A DNA stretch of 64,000 nucleotides from an uncultured Oscillospiraceae bacterium (GTDB lineage Bacteria > Bacillota > Clostridia > Oscillospirales > Ruminococcaceae). The notes under the pieces were generated by a model. That model saw nothing but the letters and a program-made list of their open reading frames with translations. It was not told where the DNA came from and searched no databases. This document shows positions 8,955 to 19,108 of the stretch, piece by piece. The DNA lies in NCBI GenBank assembly GCA_904396495.1, contig CAJFOJ010000036.1, positions 1 to 64,000 of the forward strand. The letters are read 5' to 3'. The number at the start of each line of letters is the position of its first letter. Positions within the stretch are counted from its first letter, which is position 1. Made by a program: the position numbers and the translations under genes.

Positions 8955-11663
8955 TCAATTTTTTTTAGAACGTCTAAATATCTTTTGAATAATTGCTGAC
9001 AAAATTGGCGCAAAGGCAAGATATCCGGCGACGATAAGCAATTGTTGCCCATTTAAAGCCACCGTCTTAAAAATCATCTGAGCTGGCGGCCAGAAAATCG
9101 CGGTAAAAATAATGGATGCCGAAAATAGCGCCGCCAACACTAGTTTCCAGTTATTCCAAAATGGAATGGTAAAGATGGTTTTCTCCTCGCTTTTACACTC
9201 GAATACATGAATAAGCTGGGTGAGAACCAACGTCAAAAATGCCGCGCTCCTCGCCAAGTCCAGATTCCCATAATTGGTCAGGAATTGAACGAACACCCCT
9301 AACGTGGTCAAGCCGATGAGGCACCCCCTAAAAATAATTGTCGTCAATAACCCATTTGAAAAAACACTTTCGGTAGAGCGACGGGGTGGTTTTTTCATGC
9401 TGTCTTTGTCGGTGGGTTCTAATCCCAGCGCAATGGCCGGCAACCCATCCGTCACTAAATTGACCAGTAAAATATGGATGGGCAGCAGCACCACCGGTAA
9501 CCCCATGAGGATGCCCAAAAACATCGTAAGCACTTCCCCGATGTTACAGGACAAAAGGTATCGGATAAATTTGCGGATATTTCCGTAGATGGTTCTACCT
9601 TCCTCCACCGCAGTCACTAAAGTGGCAAAATTGTCGTCTAACAGAATGACATCGGACGCCTCTTTTGTCACATCAGTACCGGAAATTCCCATACTGACTC
9701 CGATGTCCGCCTCTTTCACCGCCGGCGCGTCGTTGACGCCGTCTCCCGTCATGGCAGTGATATGCCCCTTTTTCCGGAACGCTCGGACAATTTTTAGCTT
9801 GTGATGAGGGCTTACCCTGGCAAACACCGTCACGTCGTCAATCTGCTGCTCCAATTCCTCGTCGGAGATGACATCCAGTTCCTTTCCGGTCAGCACTTTG
9901 TCCCCGTCGTGGAAAATCCCGATTTGTTTGGCGATGGCACAGGCGGTGAGCTTGTGGTCGCCGGTTATCATCACCGTTTTAATGCCCGCTTTCCGACAGG
10001 TGAGCACTGCTTCTTTGGCTTCTTTACGTGGAGGGTCCATCATGCCGGTGAGGCCCAAAAAGACAAGCCCCGTTTCAGCGCGAGAGGTGGATTCTCCGCC
10101 TACCAACGGCTTGTAGGCCATCGCCAATACTCGTAGCCCCTTTCCCGCCATTTGGGTACTGGCCTTTTCAATTTTATCTTTCAGCTCCCCCGTAAGTGGT
10201 AAAACCCTATCTCCTAACAGGACGCCGCTGCATTTATCCATCACAACATCGCAGCCGCCTTTTGTTAACGCAAACCGCTGCCCCATCCGATTTTCGACGA
10301 CAACTGTCATCATCTTTCTTTTGCTGTCAAAGGGAATTTCATCTACTCGGCGGTACTCATTTGCCAAAGACTGCTGTGTCACCCCTGCCTTGCTCGTCAT
10401 AATCAGCAGTGCCGCCTCAGTGGGATCGCCCACAATGGCATAACTGCCGCTGTCCTCTTTTAAGAATCCTTTTCCCGGTTCGGAGCGGATGGCCGCGTTG
10501 TTGCAGAGGGCACAAACCTCCAATAGCCGCTTTCCTGCCCCATGTCCCTGGGGGTTTACAAGTTTTCCATCCATTACAAACTTTCCGGATTTTCGGTAAC
10601 CGCTACCGGTAACCTCGATTTCCTCACCGGAAACGAAAATCCGTTGTACCGTCATTTTGTTTTCGGTGAGAGTTCCGGTTTTATCGGAACAAATTACGTC
10701 GGCACAGCCTAGCGTCTCCACCGCATGAAGCTTTCGAATTAGAGATTTTCGCTTGACCATCCTCCCCACTGCCAAGGCGAGGGAAATAGTGACAATGGCG
10801 GGGAGGCCCTCCGGCACCGCCGCCACAGCCAGGCTCACGCCGGTCAGTAGCATACTCATCACCGGTTCGCCTCGCAAAAATCCTGCGAAAGCCACAATGG
10901 CACAGATTATGAGGCAGCCGATGGCGACGATTTTTCCCAGCTCATCCAGCCGCTTTTGCAATGGAGTGGGCTCTTCTTTGATTTCGCTAATCATCCCGGC
11001 GATTTTTCCCATTTGGGTGTTCATGCCAGTGGCAATGATGCGGGCTTCCCCCCGTCCGGCCGCCACCGTTGTTCCCATGTACAGGAGGTTCATCTGATGA
11101 AGCACATTTTCCACCCCGTCGGTTTTCCCCACTTCTTTGTCCACTGCTGTGGATTCCCCGGTTAGCACCGATTCATCTGCGGACAGAGTCACCGCTTTCA
11201 GCAATACGGCGTCGGCAGGCACCCTGTCCCCCGCCTCTACCGAAATGACATCTCCCACCACAAGCTCCTCACTAGGAACCTGTGCCAGCACGCCGTCCCG
11301 GTAAACTTTTGCCAAAGGAGCTGCCATTTTTCGAAGGGCCTCCAGCGTCTTTTCCGTCTTAAATTCCTGGACAAAGCCCATGATGCCATTTAAGAGCACG
11401 ATGACACCAATGGTCATCGCCTCGGTGTACTCTCCCATAAAAACCGTCACCGCCGTGCTAATCAGCAGCACCATGGTGAGAAAATCCTTAAATTGACAGA
11501 CAAATATTTTAAATGGGTGTACCTTTTCTCCCTGCTTTAAAGCATTTTTTCCGTTTTCCTTTAACCGTTTTGCAGCCTCTTTGCCAGATAAGCCCAATAC
11601 GGGTTTTGCGGGAGGTACCTCCCGGGGCTCCTCTTCTCTATCCAAATAATCCAGTAGTTTCAC
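8955..11663 (-). CDS. Cation-translocating P-type ATPase, Ca2+ (type II) group
   Basis: About 902 residues. It has the full type II P-ATPase plan: N-terminal actuator region with TGES, a PEGLP helix in the M4 ion site, the phosphorylation site DKTGTLT (Asp near residue 327), a nucleotide-binding domain, the hinge MTGDGVNDAPAVKEADIGV, and a C-terminal cluster of four to six membrane helices. These features group it with SERCA/PMR1-like Ca2+ pumps rather than heavy-metal pumps (no CPC motif). I place the start at GTG 11663, six bases after GGAGG; the longer reading to 11726 has no ribosome-binding site. It is a single-gene unit. It probably exports Ca2+ from the cytoplasm; the ion is inferred. 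Confidence 0.9.
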   Translation of the reverse strand: MKLLDYLDREEEPREVPPAKPVLGLSGKEAAKRLKENGKNALKQGEKVHPFKIFVCQFKDFLTMVLLISTAVTVFMGEYTEAMTIGVIVLLNGIMGFVQEFKTEKTLEALRKMAAPLAKVYRDGVLAQVPSEELVVGDVISVEAGDRVPADAVLLKAVTLSADESVLTGESTAVDKEVGKTDGVENVLHQMNLLYMGTTVAAGRGEARIIATGMNTQMGKIAGMISEIKEEPTPLQKRLDELGKIVAIGCLIICAIVAFAGFLRGEPVMSMLLTGVSLAVAAVPEGLPAIVTISLALAVGRMVKRKSLIRKLHAVETLGCADVICSDKTGTLTENKMTVQRIFVSGEEIEVTGSGYRKSGKFVMDGKLVNPQGHGAGKRLLEVCALCNNAAIRSEPGKGFLKEDSGSYAIVGDPTEAALLIMTSKAGVTQQSLANEYRRVDEIPFDSKRKMMTVVVENRMGQRFALTKGGCDVVMDKCSGVLLGDRVLPLTGELKDKIEKASTQMAGKGLRVLAMAYKPLVGGESTSRAETGLVFLGLTGMMDPPRKEAKEAVLTCRKAGIKTVMITGDHKLTACAIAKQIGIFHDGDKVLTGKELDVISDEELEQQIDDVTVFARVSPHHKLKIVRAFRKKGHITAMTGDGVNDAPAVKEADIGVSMGISGTDVTKEASDVILLDDNFATLVTAVEEGRTIYGNIRKFIRYLLSCNIGEVLTMFLGILMGLPVVLLPIHILLVNLVTDGLPAIALGLEPTDKDSMKKPPRRSTESVFSNGLLTTIIFRGCLIGLTTLGVFVQFLTNYGNLDLARSAAFLTLVLTQLIHVFECKSEEKTIFTIPFWNNWKLVLAALFSASIIFTAIFWPPAQMIFKTVALNGQQLLIVAGYLAFAPILSAIIQKIFRRSKKN

Positions 11664-11869
11664 GTTAAGCCTCCGTAAATATGATACCATTGTAAGATTA
11701 GTACATGTTATGAAGCCTCCCCTCAAAATAGTCCATCTTCCCCTTGTATCCGCCTTACAAATGCGTTATAATAATGTTTATTGATGGAACTGCGCCGTGT
11801 TCTGGCTTTCATCCCTTACAACAGAGGCGCTGCAACAAATTATCGGTGCAAATGAATTGGGGAAAACAG

Positions 11870-12607
11870 ATGAACCAAACTGTACTCATCACCGGAGCAT
11901 CCGGCGGCATCGGCCAGGCGACCGCTCTCGTTTTTTGGCAGAAGGGATACAAAGTAGTCCTTCATTACCACACCCACGGTGAAACGCTCCAGACACTTTG
12001 CCGTGACATGAACAGCACCCGGCCATCCAGTGCCATTGCATTATCCGCCGACATCACAAGTCGCAGCCAGGTAAATGCCCTTTTTGACAGGGCGGAGAAG
12101 GAGTTTGGCAGCGTTAACGTCCTTGTCAATAACGCCGGTATTGCCCAGCAAAAGCTTTTTACCGAATTAAGCGACAGCGACTGGGATCGGATGTTTAACA
12201 CAAACGTCAAAGGAATGTTTTACTGTTGTCAACGGGCTGTACCGCAGATGATACGCCAAAAGCGGGGAAAAATTGTCAACATTTCTTCTATGTGGGGGCA
12301 GGTAGGCGCTTCTTGTGAGGTGCATTACTCCGCCGCTAAGGGTGCTGTCATCGCCTTTACCAAGGCCCTGGCAAAAGAACTGGGGCCATCCGGTATCCAA
12401 GTGAACTGCGTTGCACCCGGTGTTATCGACACCCCTATGAACGGGCATCTTTCCCCTGACGTCATGAAAGCTCTCAGGGATGAAACCCCATTGGGCACTA
12501 TCGGCACTCCTCAGGATGTAGCAGAATGTATCCTGTTTTTGAGCTCTCCCCTGTCCGACTTTATCACAGGACAGGTTCTCGCCCCCAATGGCGGAATCGT
12601 CATCTGA
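11870..12607 (+). CDS. Short-chain dehydrogenase/reductase (FabG-like)
   Basis: A 245-residue classical SDR. It has the Rossmann motif TGASGGIG (8-15), NNAG (87-90), and the catalytic Ser140, Tyr153 and Lys157 in the YSAAK context, followed by the PG motif after the sixth strand. Such enzymes reduce or oxidise a carbonyl/alcohol using NAD(P)(H). It resembles 3-oxoacyl-ACP reductase (FabG), but no fatty acid genes are nearby, so the substrate is open. The start ATG 11870 follows GGGGAAAA; longer in-frame readings to 11744 look like non-coding upstream sequence. It is followed 25 bases later by the SGNH hydrolase gene, suggesting one transcript. Confidence 0.85.
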   Translation: MNQTVLITGASGGIGQATALVFWQKGYKVVLHYHTHGETLQTLCRDMNSTRPSSAIALSADITSRSQVNALFDRAEKEFGSVNVLVNNAGIAQQKLFTELSDSDWDRMFNTNVKGMFYCCQRAVPQMIRQKRGKIVNISSMWGQVGASCEVHYSAAKGAVIAFTKALAKELGPSGIQVNCVAPGVIDTPMNGHLSPDVMKALRDETPLGTIGTPQDVAECILFLSSPLSDFITGQVLAPNGGIVI

Positions 12608-12632
12608 CATTTTAAATAAGTGAGGTAATTTC

Positions 12633-13454
12633 GTGAAAAAGAACAGCCAACTTAAAACTGCGGCGATTTCCGCCATTATTATCCTTTTGTTGACTTTGCT
12701 CATTGTCTTTGGTTTCCGTTCGCTTTTTACCCCTGTTGGCGGCAACCATTCCGCTTCTGACCCCGCCTCTATTCAGTCCTCCGTGCCTTCGCCGGAACCA
12801 TCCAGCGAACCGGAGCCGCCTGAGCCGGAAGATACTGCTGCCTGGGGGGAACCCCTCCCGGAAAATGAGATGCCCGCTGGAGAGGATTGGTTTGACGACG
12901 CCATCTTTATCGGTGACTCCCTCACTGAAGGGCTAAGTGCCTACGGCTTGTTGGACAGTAGCAATGTGGTAGCCAGCACCGGTATTAACCCTCAGACCAT
13001 CCTGACCACAGACTGCATTGAACAATCGGACGGCTCTACCGTGACAGTGCTTCACGCCATCGCTTCGAGGAATCCCGCTAAAATCTATGTCATGCTCGGC
13101 TCTAATGGCGTCGCTTTCATTGACAAGGATACGCTGGTAGAGGTTTACGGAGAATTTGTGGACAACCTAAAATCCGCTCATCCTGACAGCGACATCTACC
13201 TACAATCTATTCTGCCGGTCACCCACGCCAAGGAAACTGAAGACAGCCGTTACGCCAACAGCAAAATCGACGAATACAACCAAGCCATTATGGAAATGGC
13301 CGGTGAAAAGCAGGTTTACTATGTCAATGTTGCCGAAGCTTTAAAGGACGAAAACGGCTGCCTCCCCGACGACGTGGGAAGCGACGGGATGCATTTTGGC
13401 CCCTCTACTTATAACCTATGGCTGGAATATCTCAGAGCGCACTATGCCGAATAA
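12633..13454 (+). CDS. Membrane-anchored SGNH/GDSL-type hydrolase
   Basis: A 273-residue protein. Residues 8-28 form an uncleaved membrane anchor, residues 40-75 a Pro/Glu/Ser-rich spacer, and the rest an extracellular SGNH hydrolase domain with block I GDSLTEG (94-100, nucleophile Ser96) and block V Asp251/His254 in SDGMHFG. The family removes acyl, often acetyl, groups from glycans or peptidoglycan. Whether this one acts on the cell's own envelope polymer is a guess from its predicted location. It ends at the terminator at 13461-13496 and faces clpB. Confidence 0.82.
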   Translation: MKKNSQLKTAAISAIIILLLTLLIVFGFRSLFTPVGGNHSASDPASIQSSVPSPEPSSEPEPPEPEDTAAWGEPLPENEMPAGEDWFDDAIFIGDSLTEGLSAYGLLDSSNVVASTGINPQTILTTDCIEQSDGSTVTVLHAIASRNPAKIYVMLGSNGVAFIDKDTLVEVYGEFVDNLKSAHPDSDIYLQSILPVTHAKETEDSRYANSKIDEYNQAIMEMAGEKQVYYVNVAEALKDENGCLPDDVGSDGMHFGPSTYNLWLEYLRAHYAE

Positions 13455-13460
13455 AGATAG

Positions 13461-13496
13461 AAAATCCCCTTTGGGTTAAAACCCAAAGGGGATTTT
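13461..13496. terminator. Bidirectional terminator between SGNH hydrolase gene and clpB
   Basis: A 16-bp perfect stem (13461-13476 with 13481-13496) around a TAAA loop, with A/T tracts on both sides. It serves both convergent genes. Confidence 0.9.
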
Positions 13497-13499
13497 TGT

Positions 13500-16115
13500 T
13501 TATCCATCTTTTCGTTCTTCCTTGATGGCCAATTCGCTGCCATTGTAATCGACGACAATGGTGGAATTCGGGTGAACCAAATCGGCAATAATCATCCGTC
13601 CGATGAGGGTTTCCACTTTGCGCTGCAAGAACCGTTTTAGAGGACGGGCTCCGTAGATGGGATCGTAACCCTGTTCTACAATATAATCCTTCGCCGTGTC
13701 GGTGAGTTTCACATCCAGCTGACGGTCTTTTAGACGTTTGCGCAAATCCGTAAGCTGCAACTCGACAATCTGGAAAATATCCTTCTTGGTCAGCGGTTTG
13801 TAAAAGACGATTTCGTCCAGCCGGTTTAAGAATTCTGGACGGAAGGAGCGCTTTAGCACCTCTTCCACCTGTTTTCTCGCCTCTTCGGTGATGTTTCCCT
13901 CACTGTCAATGCCGTCCAACAGATAGGTAGAGCCCAAATTGCTGGTCAGGATAATGATGGTATTTTTGAAATCAACGGTGCGGCCTTGGGAATCGGTGAT
14001 CCGACCGTCGTCCAGCACCTGTAACAGGATGTTGAACACATCGGGATGTGCTTTCTCTATTTCATCGAACAAAATGACCGAATAGGGCTTCCGGCGGACT
14101 GCCTCTGTGAGCTGGCCGCCTTCCTCGTACCCCACATATCCGGGAGGCGCACCGATGAGCCGAGACACCGAGAATTTCTCCATGTATTCGCTCATATCGA
14201 TGCGGACGATGTTGTGCTCGTCATCAAAAAGCGTCTCGGCAAGAGCCTTGGCCAGCTCCGTCTTGCCAACGCCGGTGGGCCCTAGGAAGAGGAAGGAACC
14301 GATGGGCCGGTCGGGATTCTGGATGCCAGCCCGAGAACGGATAATGGCCTCGGTGACCTTTTCGACCGCCTCGTCCTGTCCGATGACGCGCTCGTGGAGA
14401 ATATCCTCTAAATGGAGCAGTTTTTCCCGCTCTCCTTCCATCAGCCGTGCCACTGGAATACCGGTCCACCGCTCCACAATTCGGGCGATTTCCTCATCAG
14501 TCACTTTATCCCGCAGCAAACTGGAGTGTTTCTTTGACTCCTCCGCCAACGCCTCTTCATCGGCCAGTTGTTTCTGCAACGCGGGTAATTTGCCGTATTT
14601 GAGCTCTGCCGCCTTGTTTAAGTCATATTCCCGCTGGGCTTTTTCGATTTGGGCGTTAACCTGCTCAATTTCTTCCCGCAGCTTTTGTACCTTGCCAATG
14701 GCATCTTTTTCACTTTCCCATTTTGCCTTCATGGATTTAAATTTATCCCGAAGTTCGGCGAGTTCTTTTTGAATTTCAGCTAGATGCTCTTTGGACAAAG
14801 CGTCGCTTTCTTTTTTAAGCGCCGCCTCCTCAATTTCCAGTTGGATAATTTTTCTAGAAATCTCATCGAGCTCAGTGGGCATGGAATCGATCTCGGTACG
14901 GATCATGGCGCAAGCCTCATCGATAAGGTCGATGGCCTTATCGGGTAAAAAACGGTCGGTGATATACCGGTGGGACAGCGTGGCCGCAGCGATCAACGCC
15001 TGATCCTGAATTTTCACCCCGTGGAACACCTCATACCGCTCTTTGAGGCCCCTCAAAATGGCAATGGTATCTTCCACCGTGGGTTCATCCACCATCACCG
15101 GTTGGAAACGGCGCTCCAAAGCCGCGTCTTTTTCAATGTACTGCCGATATTCATCCAGGGTCGTTGCGCCGATACAGTGGAGTTCGCCTCTGGCCAGCAG
15201 CGGTTTTAAGAGGTTGCCCGCATCCATGGACCCCTCGGTTTTGCCCGCGCCGACGATGGTGTGCAGCTCGTCTATAAAGAGGATAATTTTCCCCTCGCTC
15301 TGTTTCACTTCGTTGAGGACCGCTTTGAGCCGCTCCTCAAATTCGCCTCTAAACTTCGCGCCAGCGATTAAAGCACCCATATCGAGGGAAAATATAATCC
15401 TGTCCTTTAGGCTGTCGGGAACATCTCCGCGGACAATCCGTTGGGCAAGCCCCTCGGCAATGGCAGTTTTCCCGACGCCGGGCTCGCCGATGAGCACAGG
15501 ATTGTTTTTGGTCTTTCTTGACAGAATCCTGATAACGTTTCGAATCTCATTGTCCCGTCCAATGACCGGGTCTAGTTTTTGGTTGCGGGCTTCCGCCACT
15601 AAGTCCTGCCCATATTTTTTCAGCACGTCATAGGTTCCTTCCGGCGAATCAGAAGTTACCCGCGTGTTTCCCCGCACCGACTGCAAAGCCTGTAAAAATC
15701 GGTTTTTATTCAGGTCAAAGGCACTGAATACCGACTTTAACGCACTTCCTGGATTCTCCAAAATCGCCAGAAAAATGTGTTCTACCGAAACGTATTCATC
15801 CTGCATCTGATCGGCAAGCTTTTCGGATTGAGTCAGCACTTTGTCCGCCTGTGCTGATACATACACTTTATCAGCCTCTCTACCGGGTCCGGTAACTTTG
15901 GGCATTTTTTCGATCTCAGTCCGAACCCCCTGCATCAACGCATTGTTTTCGATGTTCATTTTGGCAATGAGTTGTGGAATCAAGCCATCCTGTTGAGCTA
16001 ATAAAGCGTAACAAAGATGGGGGACATCTACCTGCATATTTTGGTACTCAATAGCCAAACTTTGCGCTTCTGAAATTGCCTCTAACGACTTTTGGGTCAA
16101 TTTTTGTGCATTCAT
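13500..16115 (-). CDS. clpB: ATP-dependent chaperone ClpB
   Basis: About 871 residues, full length for ClpB. The order is N-terminal Clp_N repeat pair, first AAA+ module with Walker A GEPGVGKT and Walker B LFIDELHT, a long coiled-coil middle domain (about residues 400-520, rich in K/E heptads) that separates ClpB from ClpA/ClpC, then a second AAA+ module with GPTGVGKT and the C-terminal D2 small domain. It disaggregates proteins together with DnaK. The start may be ATG 16115 ([10 protein letters not shown], the usual family opening) or TTG 16124. A CIRCE operator and a consensus promoter lie directly upstream, so HrcA repression is expected. Confidence 0.96.
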   Translation of the reverse strand: MNAQKLTQKSLEAISEAQSLAIEYQNMQVDVPHLCYALLAQQDGLIPQLIAKMNIENNALMQGVRTEIEKMPKVTGPGREADKVYVSAQADKVLTQSEKLADQMQDEYVSVEHIFLAILENPGSALKSVFSAFDLNKNRFLQALQSVRGNTRVTSDSPEGTYDVLKKYGQDLVAEARNQKLDPVIGRDNEIRNVIRILSRKTKNNPVLIGEPGVGKTAIAEGLAQRIVRGDVPDSLKDRIIFSLDMGALIAGAKFRGEFEERLKAVLNEVKQSEGKIILFIDELHTIVGAGKTEGSMDAGNLLKPLLARGELHCIGATTLDEYRQYIEKDAALERRFQPVMVDEPTVEDTIAILRGLKERYEVFHGVKIQDQALIAAATLSHRYITDRFLPDKAIDLIDEACAMIRTEIDSMPTELDEISRKIIQLEIEEAALKKESDALSKEHLAEIQKELAELRDKFKSMKAKWESEKDAIGKVQKLREEIEQVNAQIEKAQREYDLNKAAELKYGKLPALQKQLADEEALAEESKKHSSLLRDKVTDEEIARIVERWTGIPVARLMEGEREKLLHLEDILHERVIGQDEAVEKVTEAIIRSRAGIQNPDRPIGSFLFLGPTGVGKTELAKALAETLFDDEHNIVRIDMSEYMEKFSVSRLIGAPPGYVGYEEGGQLTEAVRRKPYSVILFDEIEKAHPDVFNILLQVLDDGRITDSQGRTVDFKNTIIILTSNLGSTYLLDGIDSEGNITEEARKQVEEVLKRSFRPEFLNRLDEIVFYKPLTKKDIFQIVELQLTDLRKRLKDRQLDVKLTDTAKDYIVEQGYDPIYGARPLKRFLQRKVETLIGRMIIADLVHPNSTIVVDYNGSELAIKEERKDG

Positions 16116-16176
16116 ATCCTTCAAACCTACCTTTCTAAGGCCATTGCTGACCTGTTATTTTCAAATTATTCATAAA

Positions 16177-16203
16177 TTAGCACTCTTTATCTCTTAGTGC
16201 TAA
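16177..16203 (-). promoter_or_regulatory. CIRCE operator (HrcA site) of clpB
   Basis: TTAGCACTC (16177-16185), nine bases, TAGTGCTAA (16195-16203). It matches the consensus TTAGCACTC-N9-GAGTGCTAA with a single change. It lies between the clpB promoter and the gene, where HrcA would block transcription. Confidence 0.93.
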
Positions 16204-16206
16204 TTT

Positions 16207-16235
16207 AGTATAACTCATTTTTCCAAAGTTGTCAA
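16207..16235 (-). promoter_or_regulatory. Promoter of clpB
   Basis: On the minus strand TTGACA (16230-16235), 17 bases, TATACT (16207-16212). The CIRCE element begins four bases downstream, at the predicted transcription start. Confidence 0.88.
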
Positions 16236-16283
16236 CCCCCATTGTGAATCTCCTGTAAACTATTCTTTGTTGCTAATGTATAC

Positions 16284-16329
16284 CGTTTCATAATGAAACG
16301 TTGTTTTCGTTCAGTTTATAGGATAATAT
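16284..16329 (+). promoter_or_regulatory. Palindrome and promoter upstream of the dCTP deaminase gene
   Basis: CGTTTCAT-A-ATGAAACG (16284-16300) is a perfect 8-bp inverted repeat about one base. It abuts a candidate promoter TTGTTT (16301-16306), 17 bases, TAATAT (16324-16329). The palindrome may bind a dimeric regulator; which one is unknown. Confidence 0.5.
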
Positions 16330-16351
16330 AGAAATCTAGGAGGTGGCCTTT

Positions 16352-16873
16352 ATGATTTTGTCCGGAAAAGAAATTTTAGCCCATATTGGCAATGAAATCG
16401 TAATCGACCCTTTTGATCCCCAAAAGACTCGATCCCAACAGCTATAATCTTTCTCCTCACAATGAGCTTCTCGTCTACCAAGGTGATGTCCCAGACATGA
16501 AAAAGCCCAACTCCACGCAAAAATCCAAATTCCTTCAGAAGAATTGTTACTGGAGCCGGGAAAACTTTATCTTGGGCGAACCCGAGAATATACAAAAACC
16601 GATTATTACGTTCCCATGCTGGAAGGCCGCTCTTCCATCGGAAGGTTAGGGCTATTCATCCACGTGACGGCTGGTTTTGGCGACATTGGGTTCTCCGGCT
16701 ATTGGACATTGGAGATTTTCTGCGTCCAACCTATCCGGATCTACCCTGATGTAGAAATCTGCCAAATCTATTATCACACCATAGAGGGCGATTATGACCG
16801 TTATATCAGTGGCAAATACCAAAACAATACCGGTATTCAACCCAGTTCTCTTTACAGAGATTTTGAGAAATAG
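16352..16873 (+). pseudogene. dcd: dCTP deaminase gene with two compensating frameshifts
   Basis: Read in three pieces, this encodes a 173-residue dCTP deaminase (deoxycytidine triphosphate to dUTP, thymidylate supply). Frame one from ATG 16352, behind GGAGGTGG, gives MILSGKEILAHIG...FDP. At CCCC (16418-16421) one extra base moves the reading to LDPNSYNL...DMKKPNSTQK. At AAAAA (16519-16523) one missing base returns it to the first frame: EPGKLYLGR, LEGRSSIGRLGLFIHVTAGFGD (catalytic core) and the C-terminal GKYQNNTGIQPS. The total is exactly 174 codons, so the two changes cancel. The out-of-frame middle still codes for family sequence, so both events are recent or are homopolymer sequencing errors. 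As printed the gene is broken: frame one stops at 16448. Confidence 0.85.
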
Positions 16874-16908
16874 AGGTATGCGCGAAAAGGGAAGCATACA
16901 GTATTAAT

Positions 16909-16939
16909 AAAAGCACCGGCTAGTTTAGCCGGTGCTTTT
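16909..16939. terminator. Bidirectional terminator after dcd and the propeller gene
   Basis: A 13-bp stem (16909-16921 with 16927-16939), core GCACCGGC, loop AGTTT, with T tracts on both strands. It serves the convergent dcd and beta-propeller genes. Confidence 0.88.
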
Positions 16940-16945
16940 ATATTT

Positions 16946-19108
16946 TTAAAAGTTAATTTGCCAAAGCATTTGCCCGCTGTCAATGTTAAACGCAACCAAC
17001 GAAGACGCACTAGTTACATAGAGCACATTGTCCTTCACAAAGCCCCTCTGATTATAGACTTTGCTGGGATACTGGTACTCCACCTTTTTTACGACGCCCT
17101 CTGCGCTTAACTGGTACAGCGCATAATAACATCCGCTCTCTCCGCTGGCGGCGTCATACTTAAAGTAACTAAATCCAATGAGGCCTCGCTCCGGAATCGT
17201 CAACAAAGCCTGGGGATTGTCGATGGACTCACTGTATATATCTCCTTCCACAGCGAGCGCACTGGAAATCTCAATAATACGGCTGGGTGAAAGCATATCG
17301 TAAAGCGACAGCTTCAATCCCGGATTTTCACTTTCCTGAATCTCCAAGCTAGCCATTTGTCCATCGCCAAATGGAATCATCGGCATAGTGTGATTCGGCA
17401 AGGCAAGCTTTTTAGATTCTGCTGGCTGAGCCGCGTCAGATACATCGATAACGGTAACCTGATCTGGCTCATTCGCAGTAACAAAATAAATCTTTTCCTT
17501 GTCAAAATAAGCCGCACTAATTCTTTCGCCGTCGGCGATATCGTCCAATGTCGCAACTTTTTGTAAGTGCTGATCCAAAGTATACAAAATATTGTCGTTG
17601 CCCCGAGTGGTAATAACGCGTAAAACGCCCTGATATTCATCTATCGATTCGGAATCAAACAGCCTTCCGAGAAGTTCTATTTCACCCACAAAGTCAAAGT
17701 TGCCCTTGCCAAACTCAGACTTAACAATGGAGGTGTAAGTACTTCCATTCTGATAGACATAGTCAGCAAGATAAATGCTATTCTCGTTGATATATAATTC
17801 GCTGCTATCGCCTATGATCGCCATCGTATCATAAAAAGATTCCGGCTCTTTTAACAAAATGGAAGATGCAACAATGTAGCACGGGCTCTGAGCATATTGG
17901 CTCACATAAATGTCGTCGGCACCAACCGTCTCGTAGTCCCCACCGGTCATCTGGAAAGGCACATAACTCTGCACCGTTTCCTCCGCTGGATCAGAAACCG
18001 TCTTCCGCGTCACAAGGTACAAAAAGCCTCCCGATATTCTGGAAGAAAGCAAACAGCCGTCCTGATACGAGTTAGAAATTAACTCGGGGAATTGCGGATT
18101 GGAAATATCGTAGGTTGCAACAGCAGTAACAATATCGGAAGTATTCTGTTTCTCTTCACTTCCCGCTGGCTTGTAATACGCCGATCCCACAATCGTCAGC
18201 CGTCCCTGGCTTACATAGCAGTTGAGCAATTGTATATTGCTAAACTCATAATCAGCGTCATTCTGCATGCCAAAATCGACAAACAGCTCAGCTATCACCC
18301 TAGATTTACTGCCGTCTACCGCGCTGATTACCACCGACTGTCTTCCGGTAGACAAATCTTCAGAAATTGAATAAATATACTCGCCGTCAAACTGAGCAAT
18401 GTCGGTCTGGCTGCCAACATTGGTCTGTCTTGCCGACATCAAAGAAGGATTATTCCCGAAAATAGTGGAAAAATTGGACGAATAGGCAACCCCCTTGACC
18501 TGGGCTGGGTTCATTTTATTTAACTCACTTATTTTCTCAAAAATATCACTGTATTCAGAAGTTCCGCCTTGGCTTCCTCCCACCAAAGCCTCCCCATAAT
18601 CCGTACCATCAGATGAGCTTTCCGAATTGGAGGATGGCAGGTTTTCTTCTTCCTCATTTGTTTCGGATGGGGGAGATTGTGTACCCGCACTCAAATTGCC
18701 TTCCACCTCGTTTTGGAAGGAAGTGTCCTGTTGGTTAGAGGGTTCATTGATATTACTGCCATCATCTGCGGGTTGCTGGGAAGGTTCCCCCGGCTCTAAT
18801 GTCTGAGGCCCTTCAAAAGTACCCGACACGCTGGGGGGATTAGAGGAAATCCCAGGGTCGCCCACCATCCAAAGGTTTTGCTGCCCCACAACAACCAAGG
18901 CAAAACAGGCCACAGCCGCTGCCATAATGGGAGAAAGGACCTTCCAGGCCGGTGTTTTCTGTTTGGAGGGAAGGCGCTGCTTCATCATATCCGGTTCCAA
19001 TGCCAACGGCACTGGGATGTCTTCCGCTTCTCTTCGCAGCATTTCCATAAATTCCAACTGCTCGCCCGTCAGGTTAAAATCTCTCTTTACTTTAGGATCA
19101 ATTGGCAC
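16946..19108 (-). CDS. Membrane-anchored beta-propeller protein, probable anti-sigma/sensor partner
   Basis: A 720-residue protein. Residues 1-55 are a charged cytoplasmic segment, about 57-77 a single membrane helix, about 85-190 a Ser/Pro/Glu/Gln/Asn-rich linker, and the rest an extracytoplasmic domain with repeated Y/F-rich blades resembling the C-terminal beta-propeller domain family (PF09826). The GTG start at 19108 lies nine bases after AGGAGG and overlaps the end of the sigma factor gene by 11 bases, so the two are coupled. In such pairs the downstream membrane protein commonly holds the sigma factor inactive. That role is inferred from position and topology; no classical zinc anti-sigma HxxxCxxC motif is visible in the cytoplasmic part. 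Confidence 0.8.
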   Translation of the reverse strand: MPIDPKVKRDFNLTGEQLEFMEMLRREAEDIPVPLALEPDMMKQRLPSKQKTPAWKVLSPIMAAAVACFALVVVGQQNLWMVGDPGISSNPPSVSGTFEGPQTLEPGEPSQQPADDGSNINEPSNQQDTSFQNEVEGNLSAGTQSPPSETNEEEENLPSSNSESSSDGTDYGEALVGGSQGGTSEYSDIFEKISELNKMNPAQVKGVAYSSNFSTIFGNNPSLMSARQTNVGSQTDIAQFDGEYIYSISEDLSTGRQSVVISAVDGSKSRVIAELFVDFGMQNDADYEFSNIQLLNCYVSQGRLTIVGSAYYKPAGSEEKQNTSDIVTAVATYDISNPQFPELISNSYQDGCLLSSRISGGFLYLVTRKTVSDPAEETVQSYVPFQMTGGDYETVGADDIYVSQYAQSPCYIVASSILLKEPESFYDTMAIIGDSSELYINENSIYLADYVYQNGSTYTSIVKSEFGKGNFDFVGEIELLGRLFDSESIDEYQGVLRVITTRGNDNILYTLDQHLQKVATLDDIADGERISAAYFDKEKIYFVTANEPDQVTVIDVSDAAQPAESKKLALPNHTMPMIPFGDGQMASLEIQESENPGLKLSLYDMLSPSRIIEISSALAVEGDIYSESIDNPQALLTIPERGLIGFSYFKYDAASGESGCYYALYQLSAEGVVKKVEYQYPSKVYNQRGFVKDNVLYVTSASSLVAFNIDSGQMLWQINF

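Noticed and set aside
11664-11726. Upstream extension of the P-type ATPase
   Set aside because: The GTG at 11663 has GGAGG at six bases and the family-like start; the extension has neither.
16413-16649. Separate small genes in the dCTP deaminase region (16413-16649 and 16544-16873)
   Set aside because: They are the frame-shifted middle and the C-terminal part of one dCTP deaminase; together with 16352-16418 they add up to a full 173-residue enzyme.
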